From positions 1 through 30,640 of the forward strand of contig DATBDZ010000185.1 of the NCBI GenBank assembly GCA_036276235.1: a stretch of 30,640 nucleotides of DNA. The letters run 5' to 3'. The notes below the pieces were generated by a model. That model was not told the DNA's origin, did not search any database, and worked only from the letters and a program-made list of their open reading frames with translations. The position numbers and the translations under genes are program-made. Positions 1-7,415 of this stretch are shown here, piece after piece (position 1 is the first letter of the stretch; each line of letters starts with the position of its first letter). The stretch comes from JANWHF01 sp036276235 (GTDB lineage Bacteria > Planctomycetota > Phycisphaerae > Tepidisphaerales > Tepidisphaeraceae).

Positions 1-52
1 AGTTGCCAACCGGTGTTCACTCCGATGCCCATCGATGACCGTTACGATTCCA

Positions 53-115
53 TGTAGGGTGGGTGTACTCGCCCACCATTTGCCGCTCGTGGTGGGCGAG
101 TACACCCACCCTACA
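53..115. repeat. Palindromic repeat family A, copy 1
   Basis: About 63 bases form two near-perfect inverted arms of roughly 24 bases, beginning TGTAGGGTGGGTGTACTC and closing with its reverse complement, around a short variable loop. The same arms recur at 1497-1559, 10371-10430 and 15300-15360. The copy lies in the 194-base stretch after the acetyltransferase gene, which holds no gene. Confidence 0.9.
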
Positions 116-136
116 AAACTCCGTGTTAGCGCAGGC

Positions 137-169
137 GGCCAGATGCTTCGGAGTACCTCAGCATGACGG
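137..169. repeat. Palindromic repeat family B, half copy
   Basis: This is a single arm of family B (core GATGCTTCGGAGTACCTCAG, followed by CATGAC). Full two-armed copies are at 4527-4602, 14963-15039, 15157-15229 and 29370-29445. The partner arm is missing here, so the copy looks eroded or truncated. Confidence 0.8.
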
Positions 170-194
170 GCCTTCCGGTTGCAAATGCATTTGA

Positions 195-692
195 TCAATC
201 GCGTGAGCCGATCTCCTTCAGCGCGGCGCCGGTCAGGCGGTACACCGTCCACTCCGACATCGGCATTGCACCCATGTTCTTGTAGAACTGGATCGACGGT
301 TCGTTCCAGTCGAGCACCGACCATTCCATTCTGCCGCAGTTTCGTTCGACGGCGATTCTTGCGATATCCTTGAACAGTGCCTTGCCGACGCCTTTGCCGC
401 GGGCGTGGGGTTGGACGTAGATGTCTTCGAGATAGATTCCGGGACGGGCGAGGAAGGTCGAGAAGTTGTGGAAGTAGAGCGCGAAGCCGACGGGTGTGCC
501 GTCGAGCAGGCCGATGCGCGCTTCGGCGACAGGCTTTGCGCCGAAGAGGTTCTCGAGCAGCAACTGCGGCGTCGCGATGCACTGATCCGCCAGCCGCTCG
601 TATTCGGCCAGCTCGCGAATGAGGCCCAGGATCACCGGAACATCCGCCGGCGCGGCGGCTCTTGTTTCGATTTTGTGCTGTACTTCAGACAT
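195..692 (-). CDS. GNAT acetyltransferase, SSAT (diamine acetyltransferase)-like
   Basis: The product is a 165-residue single-domain N-acetyltransferase that would move acetyl from acetyl-CoA to an amine. The acetyl-CoA loop is visible as VQPHARGKGVGKAL (about residues 93-106). The stretches IYLEDIYV before it and VLDWNEPSIQFYKNMGA after it closely resemble spermidine/spermine (thialysine) acetyltransferases, so a small polyamine or amino-acid substrate is likely; this is inferred from family resemblance. I chose the ATG at 692. An upstream TTG at 707 is in frame but nearly touches the rfbC stop, and no strong ribosome site separates the two. The gene follows rfbC by 15 bases on the same strand and is probably cotranscribed with it. 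It could acetylate an amino sugar of the same pathway, but WecD/FdtC-type features were not recognised. Confidence 0.88.
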   Translation of the reverse strand: MSEVQHKIETRAAAPADVPVILGLIRELAEYERLADQCIATPQLLLENLFGAKPVAEARIGLLDGTPVGFALYFHNFSTFLARPGIYLEDIYVQPHARGKGVGKALFKDIARIAVERNCGRMEWSVLDWNEPSIQFYKNMGAMPMSEWTVYRLTGAALKEIGSRD

Positions 693-707
693 GTCCGTAC
701 ATTGCAA

Positions 708-1256
708 TTAAAACGCGGGCTTCTGGTGATATTGCGCGAGGCTCTGCTGCGCCTGATCGCGCGCCGAAATCGTCGGCTTTTCGCAGGGCCAGGGGATCGC
801 AAGCTGCGGATCATTCCAGGCGATGCCGCCCTCGCCGGCGGGATTGTACGGGTTATCGACCTTGTAATACACGTCGGCCGGCTCATCGCCCAGCACGCAA
901 AAGCCGTGGGCAAAGCCCGGCGGGATCCACAGCAGGCGGCCATTCATATCCGAAAGCTCAACGGCAAGATGCTGGCCAAACGTCGGCGATGAAGCGCGAA
1001 TATCGATGGCGACATCCCACACTCTGCCGCGCACAACGCCGACAAGTTTTCCCTGCGGCGGCGTGTGTTGGTAGTGAACCCCGCGCAAAACGCCGGGCGC
1101 CGAGCGGGAATGATTGTCCTGAACGAAATGCGTCGGCAATCCAAGCTCGCGGAATTTGGCGTCCTGAAATCGCTCGATGAAAAAGCCGCGCGCGTCGCCG
1201 CGAACGGTGAGCTCGACAAGCAGGAGGCCGGAGATTTCTAACTGAGATACTTTCAT
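708..1256 (-). CDS. rfbC: dTDP-4-dehydrorhamnose 3,5-epimerase
   Basis: This 182-residue cupin epimerase converts dTDP-4-keto-6-deoxyglucose to dTDP-4-keto-rhamnose, the third step of dTDP-L-rhamnose synthesis. The N-terminal DARGFFIERF, the catalytic-histidine motif LRGVHYQ (His61) with Lys70, and IPPGFAHGFCVL followed by the Tyr131-Tyr132 pair are all present. Length is normal for the family. The ATG at 1256 gives the usual N-terminus MKVSQLEISG. An in-frame GTG at 1274 lies inside a palindromic repeat and is unlikely. A 305-base repeat island separates it from rfbB upstream, so it may need its own promoter or readthrough. Confidence 0.95.
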   Translation of the reverse strand: MKVSQLEISGLLLVELTVRGDARGFFIERFQDAKFRELGLPTHFVQDNHSRSAPGVLRGVHYQHTPPQGKLVGVVRGRVWDVAIDIRASSPTFGQHLAVELSDMNGRLLWIPPGFAHGFCVLGDEPADVYYKVDNPYNPAGEGGIAWNDPQLAIPWPCEKPTISARDQAQQSLAQYHQKPAF

Positions 1257-1365
1257 GTCCCGTAGGGCGGGCACTGCCCGCCGGTTTTGTTTGATGCGGC
1301 TTTGCCTACGAATATTCGGCGGGCAGTGCCCGCCCTACGGCGCTTCGCATACGCATTTCGAAAAA

Positions 1366-1462
1366 TGCCACGGGCACGCTAACGCGAGCCCATGCCACCC
1401 GACGTATGGTGGCACCTCATTTTGGGTGGCATGGGCTTGCGACAGCATGCCCGTGGCGTTCG
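1366..1462. repeat. Palindromic repeat family C, copy 1
   Basis: Two inverted arms of about 38 bases begin with GCCACGGGCACGC and end at the complementary GCCCGTGGCGTTCG, around a variable centre. Related copies are at 5109-5214, 15045-15139 and 26301-26397, with a half copy at 10489-10529. Confidence 0.88.
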
Positions 1463-1496
1463 TGTCGACAATTCCCGATATCGTCCAGTCAAGTGT

Positions 1497-1559
1497 TGTA
1501 GGGTGGGTGTACTCGCCCACCGTGAGCGACAAATGGTGGGCGAGTACACCCACCCTACA
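1497..1559. repeat. Palindromic repeat family A, copy 2
   Basis: The arms are the same as at 53-115, with a different loop. It ends three bases before the rfbB stop codon. Confidence 0.9.
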
Positions 1560-1561
1560 TG

Positions 1562-2587
1562 TCATCGCTTCGCGTATTGCGTCTCGTAATACTTGAGATA
1601 CTCGCCGCTCTTGATGGCTCGCCACCAATTTTCGTTGGCCTTGTACCAGTCGATTGTCGCGCGGATTGCCTGCGCGAACCGGTGCCTGGGTTCCCATCCC
1701 AGCTCGCGTTTCATTTTGCTCGCGTCGATCGCATAGCGGCGATCATGCCCGGGCCGATCCTTCACATACTGCACGTTTTGCTCCCAATCTTTTCCCATCT
1801 CGCGGAGGATGGTTTCGGTGATGGTGCGGTTGTGCAGTTCGTTGTTGCCGCCGATGTTGTAGACTTCGCCGGGGCGGCCCTTGTTCAGGACAGTCCAGAT
1901 CGCGTCGCAATGATCTTCAACGTACAACCAGTCACGGACATTGAGGCCATCGCCGTACAGTGGGACTTTTTTTCCTTCCATCAGGTTCGTGACGAACAGC
2001 GGAATCAGTTTTTCGGGGAATTGATACGGGCCGTAATTGTTCGAGCAGCGGGTGATGAGCACCGGCATGTGGAAGGTGTGGAAGTACGATCGCACGAGGC
2101 AATCTGCCGCCGCCTTGCTGGCGCTGTACGGGCTGTTGGGCGCGAGCGGCGTTTCCTCGGTGAATTTCACTTCCGGCTTGTCTTCCGGCAGAGAGCCATA
2201 AACTTCATCCGTGCTCACCTGCACAAATCGCTCGGCCTTCTTCGCCTTGGCCACGTCGAGCAGCACCTGCGTGCCGACAACATTGGTCTGAATAAACGGC
2301 CCGGAGCTGAGGATGCTGCGATCGACATGACTCTCGGCCGCAAAATGGACGACCTGCGAAATTCCATGTTCCTCAAAGAGAGCCGTCATTAGCGGGCCAT
2401 CGCAGATATCTCCTTTGACGAAGGCCAGGCGTGGGTCGTCGAGATAGCCGCGGAGGTTATCGATGTTGCCAGCGTAAGTGAGCTTATCCAGCGCGATGAG
2501 CTTCGCCGGCTCCTTTCGCGCCAGGAGCATCCGGACAAAGTTCGCCCCGATAAAGCCGGCGGCGCCTGTGACAAGAATCGTTCGCAT
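1562..2587 (-). CDS. rfbB: dTDP-glucose 4,6-dehydratase
   Basis: This 341-residue extended short-chain dehydrogenase converts dTDP-glucose to dTDP-4-keto-6-deoxyglucose using bound NAD. The nucleotide-binding motif TGAAGFIGANF has glycines at 8, 11 and 14. The catalytic STDEVYG carries Thr126, Asp127 and Glu128, and YSASK supplies Tyr154 and Lys158. The sequence is full length with standard family motifs throughout (AAESHVDRSI, RCSNNYGPYQFPEKLIPLF). The ATG at 2587 is the first methionine and fits the family N-terminus; the ribosome site (AAAGGG) is weak. It lies 47 bases after rfbA on the same strand, consistent with an operon. Confidence 0.97.
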   Translation of the reverse strand: MRTILVTGAAGFIGANFVRMLLARKEPAKLIALDKLTYAGNIDNLRGYLDDPRLAFVKGDICDGPLMTALFEEHGISQVVHFAAESHVDRSILSSGPFIQTNVVGTQVLLDVAKAKKAERFVQVSTDEVYGSLPEDKPEVKFTEETPLAPNSPYSASKAAADCLVRSYFHTFHMPVLITRCSNNYGPYQFPEKLIPLFVTNLMEGKKVPLYGDGLNVRDWLYVEDHCDAIWTVLNKGRPGEVYNIGGNNELHNRTITETILREMGKDWEQNVQYVKDRPGHDRRYAIDASKMKRELGWEPRHRFAQAIRATIDWYKANENWWRAIKSGEYLKYYETQYAKR

Positions 2588-2605
2588 GAATGTACGGCCC
2601 TTTCA

Positions 2606-2640
2606 AAACTCAACGGCGATCACTTAGCATGCGATCACTT
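2606..2640. repeat. Short tandem duplication at the rfbA end
   Basis: On the minus strand the 11-base word TAAGTGATCGC, which includes the rfbA stop codon, is followed four bases later by an identical copy. It looks like a small local duplication in the rfbA-rfbB spacer; no function is evident. Confidence 0.6.
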
Positions 2641-3378
2641 AACGACCGGATCCTTGTTAGCACCGTTGGCGGCTACGGTATTGCAAGCCTTCAGATAGAA
2701 ATCGATGTTCTCGCCGGCGTCGGCCCAGAAGCCGTGCACTTTGTCGGCCGTCATCTCGCCGCGCTCGATGTAGGCGTTGTTTACATCGGTGATTTCCAGC
2801 TCATTTCGCGCTGAAGGCTTAAGCGTGCGAACGATCTCGAAGACGTTTTTGTCGTAGAAATATACGCCGATGACCGCCCAGTTGCTTTTGGGTTCCTTGG
2901 GCTTCTCGACGATGCGGAGGACGCGTTCTGCTTCCATTTCGGCGACGCCGTAAGCTTTGGGATTCTCCACTTGAGAGAGAAGGATCTTGGCGCCCTGACC
3001 CTGATGGCGGAAGCGTTTCGTGCAGTCGGGAATCGCATGCTCGAGAATATTGTCGCCGAGGATCAGCATGATCGATTCACCCTCGGCAAAGTGCTCGGCC
3101 AGGCCCAGCGCCTGAGCGATGCCGCCGGCTCCGTCCTGATAGGTGTAGTGAAGCTCTTTAAGACCAAACTCCCGGCCATTGCCCAGAAGGCGGATGAAAT
3201 CGCCGGCGTTGTTGCCGCCGGTCACGAGGAGCACTTCCTCGATGCCCGACTTGGCCATGCATTCCAACGGGTAATAGATCATGGGCTTGTTGTAAACCGG
3301 CAGAAGGTGCTTGTTGGTCACCTTCGTCAGGGGGAAGAGCCGGCTGCCGGTGCCGCCGGCAAGGATTACGCCTTTCAT
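2635..3378 (-). CDS. rfbA: Glucose-1-phosphate thymidylyltransferase
   Basis: This 247-residue nucleotidyltransferase joins dTTP and glucose-1-phosphate to give dTDP-glucose, the first step of the pathway. The N-terminal signature GGTGSRLFPLTKVTNKHLLP is intact, followed by the usual PVYNKPMIYYPLE. Further on, LILGDNILEHAI carries the metal-binding Asp, and EKPKEPKSNWAVIGVYFYD is the sugar-binding region. It is shorter than the roughly 290-residue enterobacterial RmlA and matches the short form that lacks the C-terminal allosteric extension. The ATG at 3378 is preceded by AGAGGTG at good spacing, which rules out the longer frame to 3420. No rfbD (the final reductase) is in the window. Confidence 0.95.
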   Translation of the reverse strand: MKGVILAGGTGSRLFPLTKVTNKHLLPVYNKPMIYYPLECMAKSGIEEVLLVTGGNNAGDFIRLLGNGREFGLKELHYTYQDGAGGIAQALGLAEHFAEGESIMLILGDNILEHAIPDCTKRFRHQGQGAKILLSQVENPKAYGVAEMEAERVLRIVEKPKEPKSNWAVIGVYFYDKNVFEIVRTLKPSARNELEITDVNNAYIERGEMTADKVHGFWADAGENIDFYLKACNTVAANGANKDPVVK

Positions 3379-3676
3379 CACTACACCTCTCGTTTGCCCG
3401 GGACGTCCAAGGGAGCCCAAAGCCGATTATCGGTCGCAGAAAGCGGTTTTCTGAGCCGCGCAAGGTCTGCCGTAGCTGTCTATCGGCGAGTTAGGCAATG
3501 CATCAAACACAATAGTAAAAACATGGCCCGATCGGTAGTCCTGAGGCATACTCTTTGCCAAGCAGAACCATAGAGGCACGAGTGGGTTACCAGTCGTTGG
3601 ATCAGCCCCTTGTGAGGAAAATTATTGGCCGACAGCGGCTGTGTTCGATATTAAGCGCAGTTGATTTGATAGCACA

Positions 3677-4489
3677 ATGGCTTACTTAAGCTTTTCGACC
3701 AAAGGCCAGCAGTTAGGACGCCGGGCTCTCGCCAGCGCCGCCACCATCGGCCGCGCGCCGGATTGTGATATCTCCGTTCGCGACATTCTTCTCTCCCGCC
3801 ATCACTGCAAGATCGAACTTAGAGGGGACGACTGGGTTCTGATCGACCTCAAGAGCAAGAACGGCACATTCGTCGATGAGCAGCCGATCCAGGAACACAT
3901 CCTGCAGGACGGCCAATTCTTCACCATCGGACAAACTGTCGTCAAATTCCGGGGCGTGCAACTCGGCTATAGCCCCGCAGATGCGGATAAACCGCTCGGC
4001 AGCCGTCGGCCGGCTGATCCGTGGGAAGCTCTGGCGGGAACGGTTTGCGGCTTTCAGTTTGATGCAGGCCGAATCGATGTGCAGAGCGTCGGTCGCGTAC
4101 CGTTAAGACCGTTGAGCGAGTTCCCCACGCCGCAGCCCAATCCGCGCGATCCGCATGGATATGAGAAGGAAGATCTCTATTCGATGCTGACGGAGATCGC
4201 ATCGAGCTCGTGGGATTCGATTTATTCGCACGCCTCAAAACATTCGCCGGTGCGGCCGATGCCGCGGCCGATCGTCAACCGCAGTCGTCATGGCCGCTCG
4301 CAGATGGCGCAGCAGCGGGATTTGCTGGAGATGGCGACCGAGCAATTGCTCAAGCACGCCACCCGCACCGCCGGGCGCGCCGAGCGAAGGCGGCAATGGG
4401 GAAAGACTGCGCTGAAAATGCTGAAGGGGTTTGTGGGAGTCGGGCAGTGGCTGCTCTTGCTGGGGACGTTAGTGGAGCAGGCACGGTAG
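3677..4489 (+). CDS. FHA-domain protein
   Basis: This 270-residue protein has one N-terminal forkhead-associated domain (about residues 22-92), a phosphothreonine-binding module. The hallmark residues are present: GR at 25-26, SRHHCKI at 40-46 and LKSKNGTF at 58-65. The rest (100-240) is rich in Pro, Arg and Ser and looks disordered. It ends in a hydrophobic stretch, FVGVGQWLLLLGTLVEQA, that could anchor it to a membrane or form an amphipathic helix. No kinase or secretion gene lies next to it, so the partner is unknown. A weak promoter (TTGGCC, 18 bases, TATTAA) lies at 3625-3654, and no ribosome site is clear before the ATG. It may take part in Ser/Thr kinase signalling. Confidence 0.88.
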   Translation: MAYLSFSTKGQQLGRRALASAATIGRAPDCDISVRDILLSRHHCKIELRGDDWVLIDLKSKNGTFVDEQPIQEHILQDGQFFTIGQTVVKFRGVQLGYSPADADKPLGSRRPADPWEALAGTVCGFQFDAGRIDVQSVGRVPLRPLSEFPTPQPNPRDPHGYEKEDLYSMLTEIASSSWDSIYSHASKHSPVRPMPRPIVNRSRHGRSQMAQQRDLLEMATEQLLKHATRTAGRAERRRQWGKTALKMLKGFVGVGQWLLLLGTLVEQAR

Positions 4490-4526
4490 CCCCAAAGAAT
4501 AAGCACATTTGGAAAGCGGGGGAAGC

Positions 4527-4602
4527 GTCATGCTGAAGTACTCTGAAGCATCAGGCTGGATCGCGCAGACGGGCCAGATGCTTCGGAGTACCTCTGCATG
4601 AC
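4527..4602. repeat. Palindromic repeat family B, copy 1
   Basis: Two inverted arms of about 30 bases start GTCATGCTGAAGTACTC and end in the complementary form, with a spacer of about 15 bases. It sits between the convergent FHA and ClpS genes, where it could form a hairpin in either transcript. Confidence 0.88.
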
Positions 4603-4630
4603 AGTTCGTGGCGATTGCGGAATTCCCAAA

Positions 4631-4978
4631 CTACGCCGGCTCAATAATCGCCGACATCGATCCCTGGCACGTGGCGATGCGCTGATCGGCCCCGTACGTG
4701 TGAACCTGCTCGCGGCGCAGTTCGGCCAACTCGCGATGGGTCGTGCAAATAATCGCGCGGCCGGCTTTGTCTACCTCGACGGCGATCAGCAAACCCCGTT
4801 CCTGCGAGTATCCAAATATTGCTCGGACCATCTGCACGACGTAGTCATACGTATGCTGCTGATCATTGATGAGCACGACGTTATACGGCGGCAATTGCCG
4901 GGTTTCGGCCTCTTCGGTAGGGCGAGGCGCTGCCTTGACCTGTGCCTTCCATCCAAAAAAGTTGAGTAGTGTAGCCAT
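4631..4978 (-). CDS. ClpS-like Clp protease adaptor (divergent)
   Basis: This 115-residue protein resembles ClpS, which brings N-degron substrates to ClpAP/ClpCP. The core runs from PPYNVVLINDQQHTYDYVVQ through the following helix and AVEVDKAGRAIICT to LAELRREQVHTYG. The Asn-Asp pair that holds the substrate amino terminus is present. Compared with E. coli ClpS recalled from memory, the pocket His66 (in AVHYQG) aligns with Glu, and the Thr-Pro-Met part of NDDYTPM is replaced by His-Thr-Tyr. This fits a planctomycete/acidobacterial ClpS-like branch, whose substrate choice may differ. The ATG at 4978 has AGAGGA nine bases upstream; the longer frame to 5095 runs into repeat DNA. No clp protease gene is adjacent. 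Confidence 0.85.
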   Translation of the reverse strand: MATLLNFFGWKAQVKAAPRPTEEAETRQLPPYNVVLINDQQHTYDYVVQMVRAIFGYSQERGLLIAVEVDKAGRAIICTTHRELAELRREQVHTYGADQRIATCQGSMSAIIEPA

Positions 4979-5406
4979 GTTGCAAAGTCCTCTGCTTCGA
5001 TCGATACGACGCTTAACGTGGAAAGCAAACCGCGTGCGAGGATAGCCAATCTGAAGGGCACCCGCTCGGTTTGTCGGCGCGCAGCATCGAACCAACAGCC
5101 GCGCAAGACGAAAAACGCCACGGGCACGCTATCGCGAGCCCATGCCACCCAAACTTGCAGCCACCGACCAGTTCGGGTGGCATGGGCTTGCGACAGCATG
5201 CCCGTGGCGTTCGTTCGGCGGCGTAGGGAGGGCACTGCCCGCCGCGCTTTTCCCACTTTGCGCGATCCAGGCAGATGCTTCGGAATATTCTTGAAGTGGG
5301 TTCAAATCGAAACCCCACCCACGAAAGGTGCGCAGGTTCAGATGGACCCCTTCGCAACCGGCCAATTCACTGTTGACGCAAAAGTCGTTACGGTAGCGGC
5401 CCGACT
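4979..5406. repeat. Repeat-bearing divergent gap, ClpS to NuoL-like
   Basis: This 428-base region separates divergent genes and must hold both promoters, although neither is obvious. It contains a full family C palindrome (5109-5214), a fragment of the CGTAGGG-GGGCACTGCCCGCC element (about 5221-5244) and a degraded piece of family B (about 5270-5290). No gene was found. Confidence 0.8.
5109..5214. repeat. Palindromic repeat family C, copy 2
   Basis: Its outer arms match those at 1366-1462, while the central 25 or so bases are unrelated. This shows that arms are conserved and loops vary. Confidence 0.88.
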
Positions 5407-7410
5407 ATGCCCGCTCCGGCCGCGCTATTGGTGTTCGCCACTCTTTGTCCGCTCGCGGCTTTTGTTTTGCTGCTGGGATTGGGCCGGCGGCTGGGGACGC
5501 CCCTGGCGGGGTGGTCGGCGACTTTTTTCTCGCTTCTGAGCTTTGCCGCCAGCCTGTTGGCGCTGGTCATTTGGTGCAATCCGGGCGGGCGGCATTTCCA
5601 CGGCACAACCTGGGGCATTCGCGAAGGGCCGATTTACCTTACGATGGCATGGCTGCCGATCGGTCCGGGCATCGCACAAGAGCACGGCGGCTTTGCCGAC
5701 GTCGGCATCTACGTCGATAGCCTGACGATCGCGATGTTTGCGATGGCGACGCTCGTCGCCGCCGCGGCAAGCGCGTTTGCCACCGGCTCAATGCGCAGGG
5801 ATGCCGACAATCCGCGGTTCTTTCTCATCCACGCGCTGCTTTGCTTTTCGATCTTCGCGATTTTCATCGCCTCCTCGATTTTGCAGATCGCGCTGTTCTG
5901 GTGCTTTGCGGGGCTGGGCGTTTTCCTGATGGTTGGCTTCTGGAACGGAGCCACCGCCGCGCGGCAGGCGAGCACCAGAACGTTTTGCATCCTCGCCGCC
6001 AGCGACGCACTTCTGCTGATTGGAATCAGCCTGCTCATCGCGTCGGCGGGCAATCTGAGCTTTCCTCAGCTCTGGGCCAGTGTGGGAATGCTCGGCTCCT
6101 CGCACGTCACGATCGCCGGCATCTTTATTTCGCTGGGCGCGCTCGGGCGCGCAGGACAGTTTCCGTTTCATCCCTGGTGGACGGATGCGACTGAAGCGCC
6201 ATCGCCGGCCGGCGTCACGCTACATTCCGCCGGCATCGCGGCTTGCGGCGTTTATCTGCTCGCGCGGATCTTTCCAATTCTCACCGCCGACGTTCATTTG
6301 CTGCTGGCAATCACTGGCACGGTGACGGTCGTCCTCAGCGCGCTGATCGCGGTGGCGCAAAGCGACATTCGCCGCGCGCTGGCATACATCGTCCTAGCGC
6401 AGATCGGATATATGGTCCTGGGGATCGGCGTCGGAAGCTGGGCGGGGGCGCTGTTTCATCTGATCACCTGCGGGTTCATCGGAAGCCTGCTGCTACTGGC
6501 CGGCGGGGCGGTGATCTGGTCGGCGGATCACCAGCGCGATCTGCGCCGCTTCGGCGGCCTGTGGAAACGAATGCCGGTGACGGCGTCGACATTTGCCGTC
6601 GGTGTTTTGTCGATGGCGGGGTTTCCCTTTTTCGCGGCACACTCCAGCCGCATGCTCATCCTCGCGGATACCGCCGCGTTTGCGACGCTCGCGACAAACA
6701 CGTTTGAACGCAGCGGCATGTACTGGGCGCTGTTCGTATTGCCGGCGATGTCGTCCTGCCTCATTGCCTTCGCGTTGGTCCGTTGCTGGATGCTCACGTT
6801 TGTGGGCCGCCCGCGCAATCGGAAGATCCACCAGAAAGCCGTCGAGATTTCGACGCTCTGGACGCCGCTGCTGCTGCTGGCGGTGATCAGCATATTTGCC
6901 GGCTCGCTGCTGGGCGTCGCCGATTTGTTGGCCGGTTCGATCAAGGAATCAAACATTCAAATGCAGATGATCGCGCGGCAAGCTGGAATTGCACCACTCT
7001 CCCAGACAACCGGTGGATTTAATAACGCGTGGCCAATGGCCGCCACCGGCGCCGCGTCTGCCGGAGATGCCGCCGACGTTTCCATCAATCTCTCGCCCGC
7101 CGCATTTGCGCAAAGTCATGGACAGGCGCTGGCGCGCGGGTGGGAAATGTGGACCTGGATGATCGGCTGCGTGCCTGCCGCCATCCTCTATCGGCGCGGC
7201 CTGAAGATCGCCCGCCGGCTGCGCCGAAATCGAATCGCCAGAGCGCTCGGCATCTGGCTCGGCAACGAGATGTATTTCGTGGAGACCTACGAATGGCTGC
7301 TCGGCCGCACGACGATTGCGATGGCCCATCTGTTTCTCTGGTTTGAACGATTCATCATTGAGCCGCTGACGAGTCGTCTGGCGGAGATGCTTCGCCGCGT
7401 GTTCGCCTGA
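5407..7410 (+). CDS. NuoL-like (complex I antiporter-type) membrane protein, divergent
   Basis: This 667-residue, strongly hydrophobic protein of the proton-conducting transporter family (PF00361 type) corresponds to NADH-quinone oxidoreductase subunit L. Recognisable blocks are IYVDSLTIAMFAM (101-113), QFPFHPWWTDATEAPSPAG (251-269), LHSAGIAACGVYLLAR (272-287) and SDIRRALAYIVLAQIGYMVL (319-338). His273 of the TM8 region is kept. The near-universal TM5 glutamate after Trp is Cys166, the TM7 lysine is Arg248, and the THAFFKAL motif reads TCGFIGSL (354-361), which loses the histidine and lysine. The C-terminal part includes a long Ala/Ser-rich loop and then a final helix region. It is followed by a NuoM-like gene five bases away. 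No other nuo, mrp, hyf or dabA gene is in the window. Proton pumping is therefore doubtful. Confidence 0.85.
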   Translation: MPAPAALLVFATLCPLAAFVLLLGLGRRLGTPLAGWSATFFSLLSFAASLLALVIWCNPGGRHFHGTTWGIREGPIYLTMAWLPIGPGIAQEHGGFADVGIYVDSLTIAMFAMATLVAAAASAFATGSMRRDADNPRFFLIHALLCFSIFAIFIASSILQIALFWCFAGLGVFLMVGFWNGATAARQASTRTFCILAASDALLLIGISLLIASAGNLSFPQLWASVGMLGSSHVTIAGIFISLGALGRAGQFPFHPWWTDATEAPSPAGVTLHSAGIAACGVYLLARIFPILTADVHLLLAITGTVTVVLSALIAVAQSDIRRALAYIVLAQIGYMVLGIGVGSWAGALFHLITCGFIGSLLLLAGGAVIWSADHQRDLRRFGGLWKRMPVTASTFAVGVLSMAGFPFFAAHSSRMLILADTAAFATLATNTFERSGMYWALFVLPAMSSCLIAFALVRCWMLTFVGRPRNRKIHQKAVEISTLWTPLLLLAVISIFAGSLLGVADLLAGSIKESNIQMQMIARQAGIAPLSQTTGGFNNAWPMAATGAASAGDAADVSINLSPAAFAQSHGQALARGWEMWTWMIGCVPAAILYRRGLKIARRLRRNRIARALGIWLGNEMYFVETYEWLLGRTTIAMAHLFLWFERFIIEPLTSRLAEMLRRVFA

Positions 7411-7415
7411 CCATT

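Larger units (their letters stand above)
1257..1561. repeat. Repeat island between rfbC and rfbB
   Basis: This gap holds three palindromes end to end and no gene. At 1261-1339 arms starting CGTAGGGCGGGCACTGCCCG face each other (a relative of family A). At 1366-1462 is a full family C copy. At 1497-1559 is a full family A copy. Small ORFs here are translations of the repeats. Any rfbC promoter must lie in or between these elements. Confidence 0.9.

Noticed and set aside
405..992. A 195-residue plus-strand frame opposite rfbC and the acetyltransferase
   Set aside because: It is an antisense shadow in GC-rich DNA; the minus-strand genes carry clear family motifs.
1335..1697. A 120-residue open frame on the minus strand over the rfbB 3' end
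   Set aside because: It runs through family A and C palindromes and into rfbB in another frame; it is a repeat translation.
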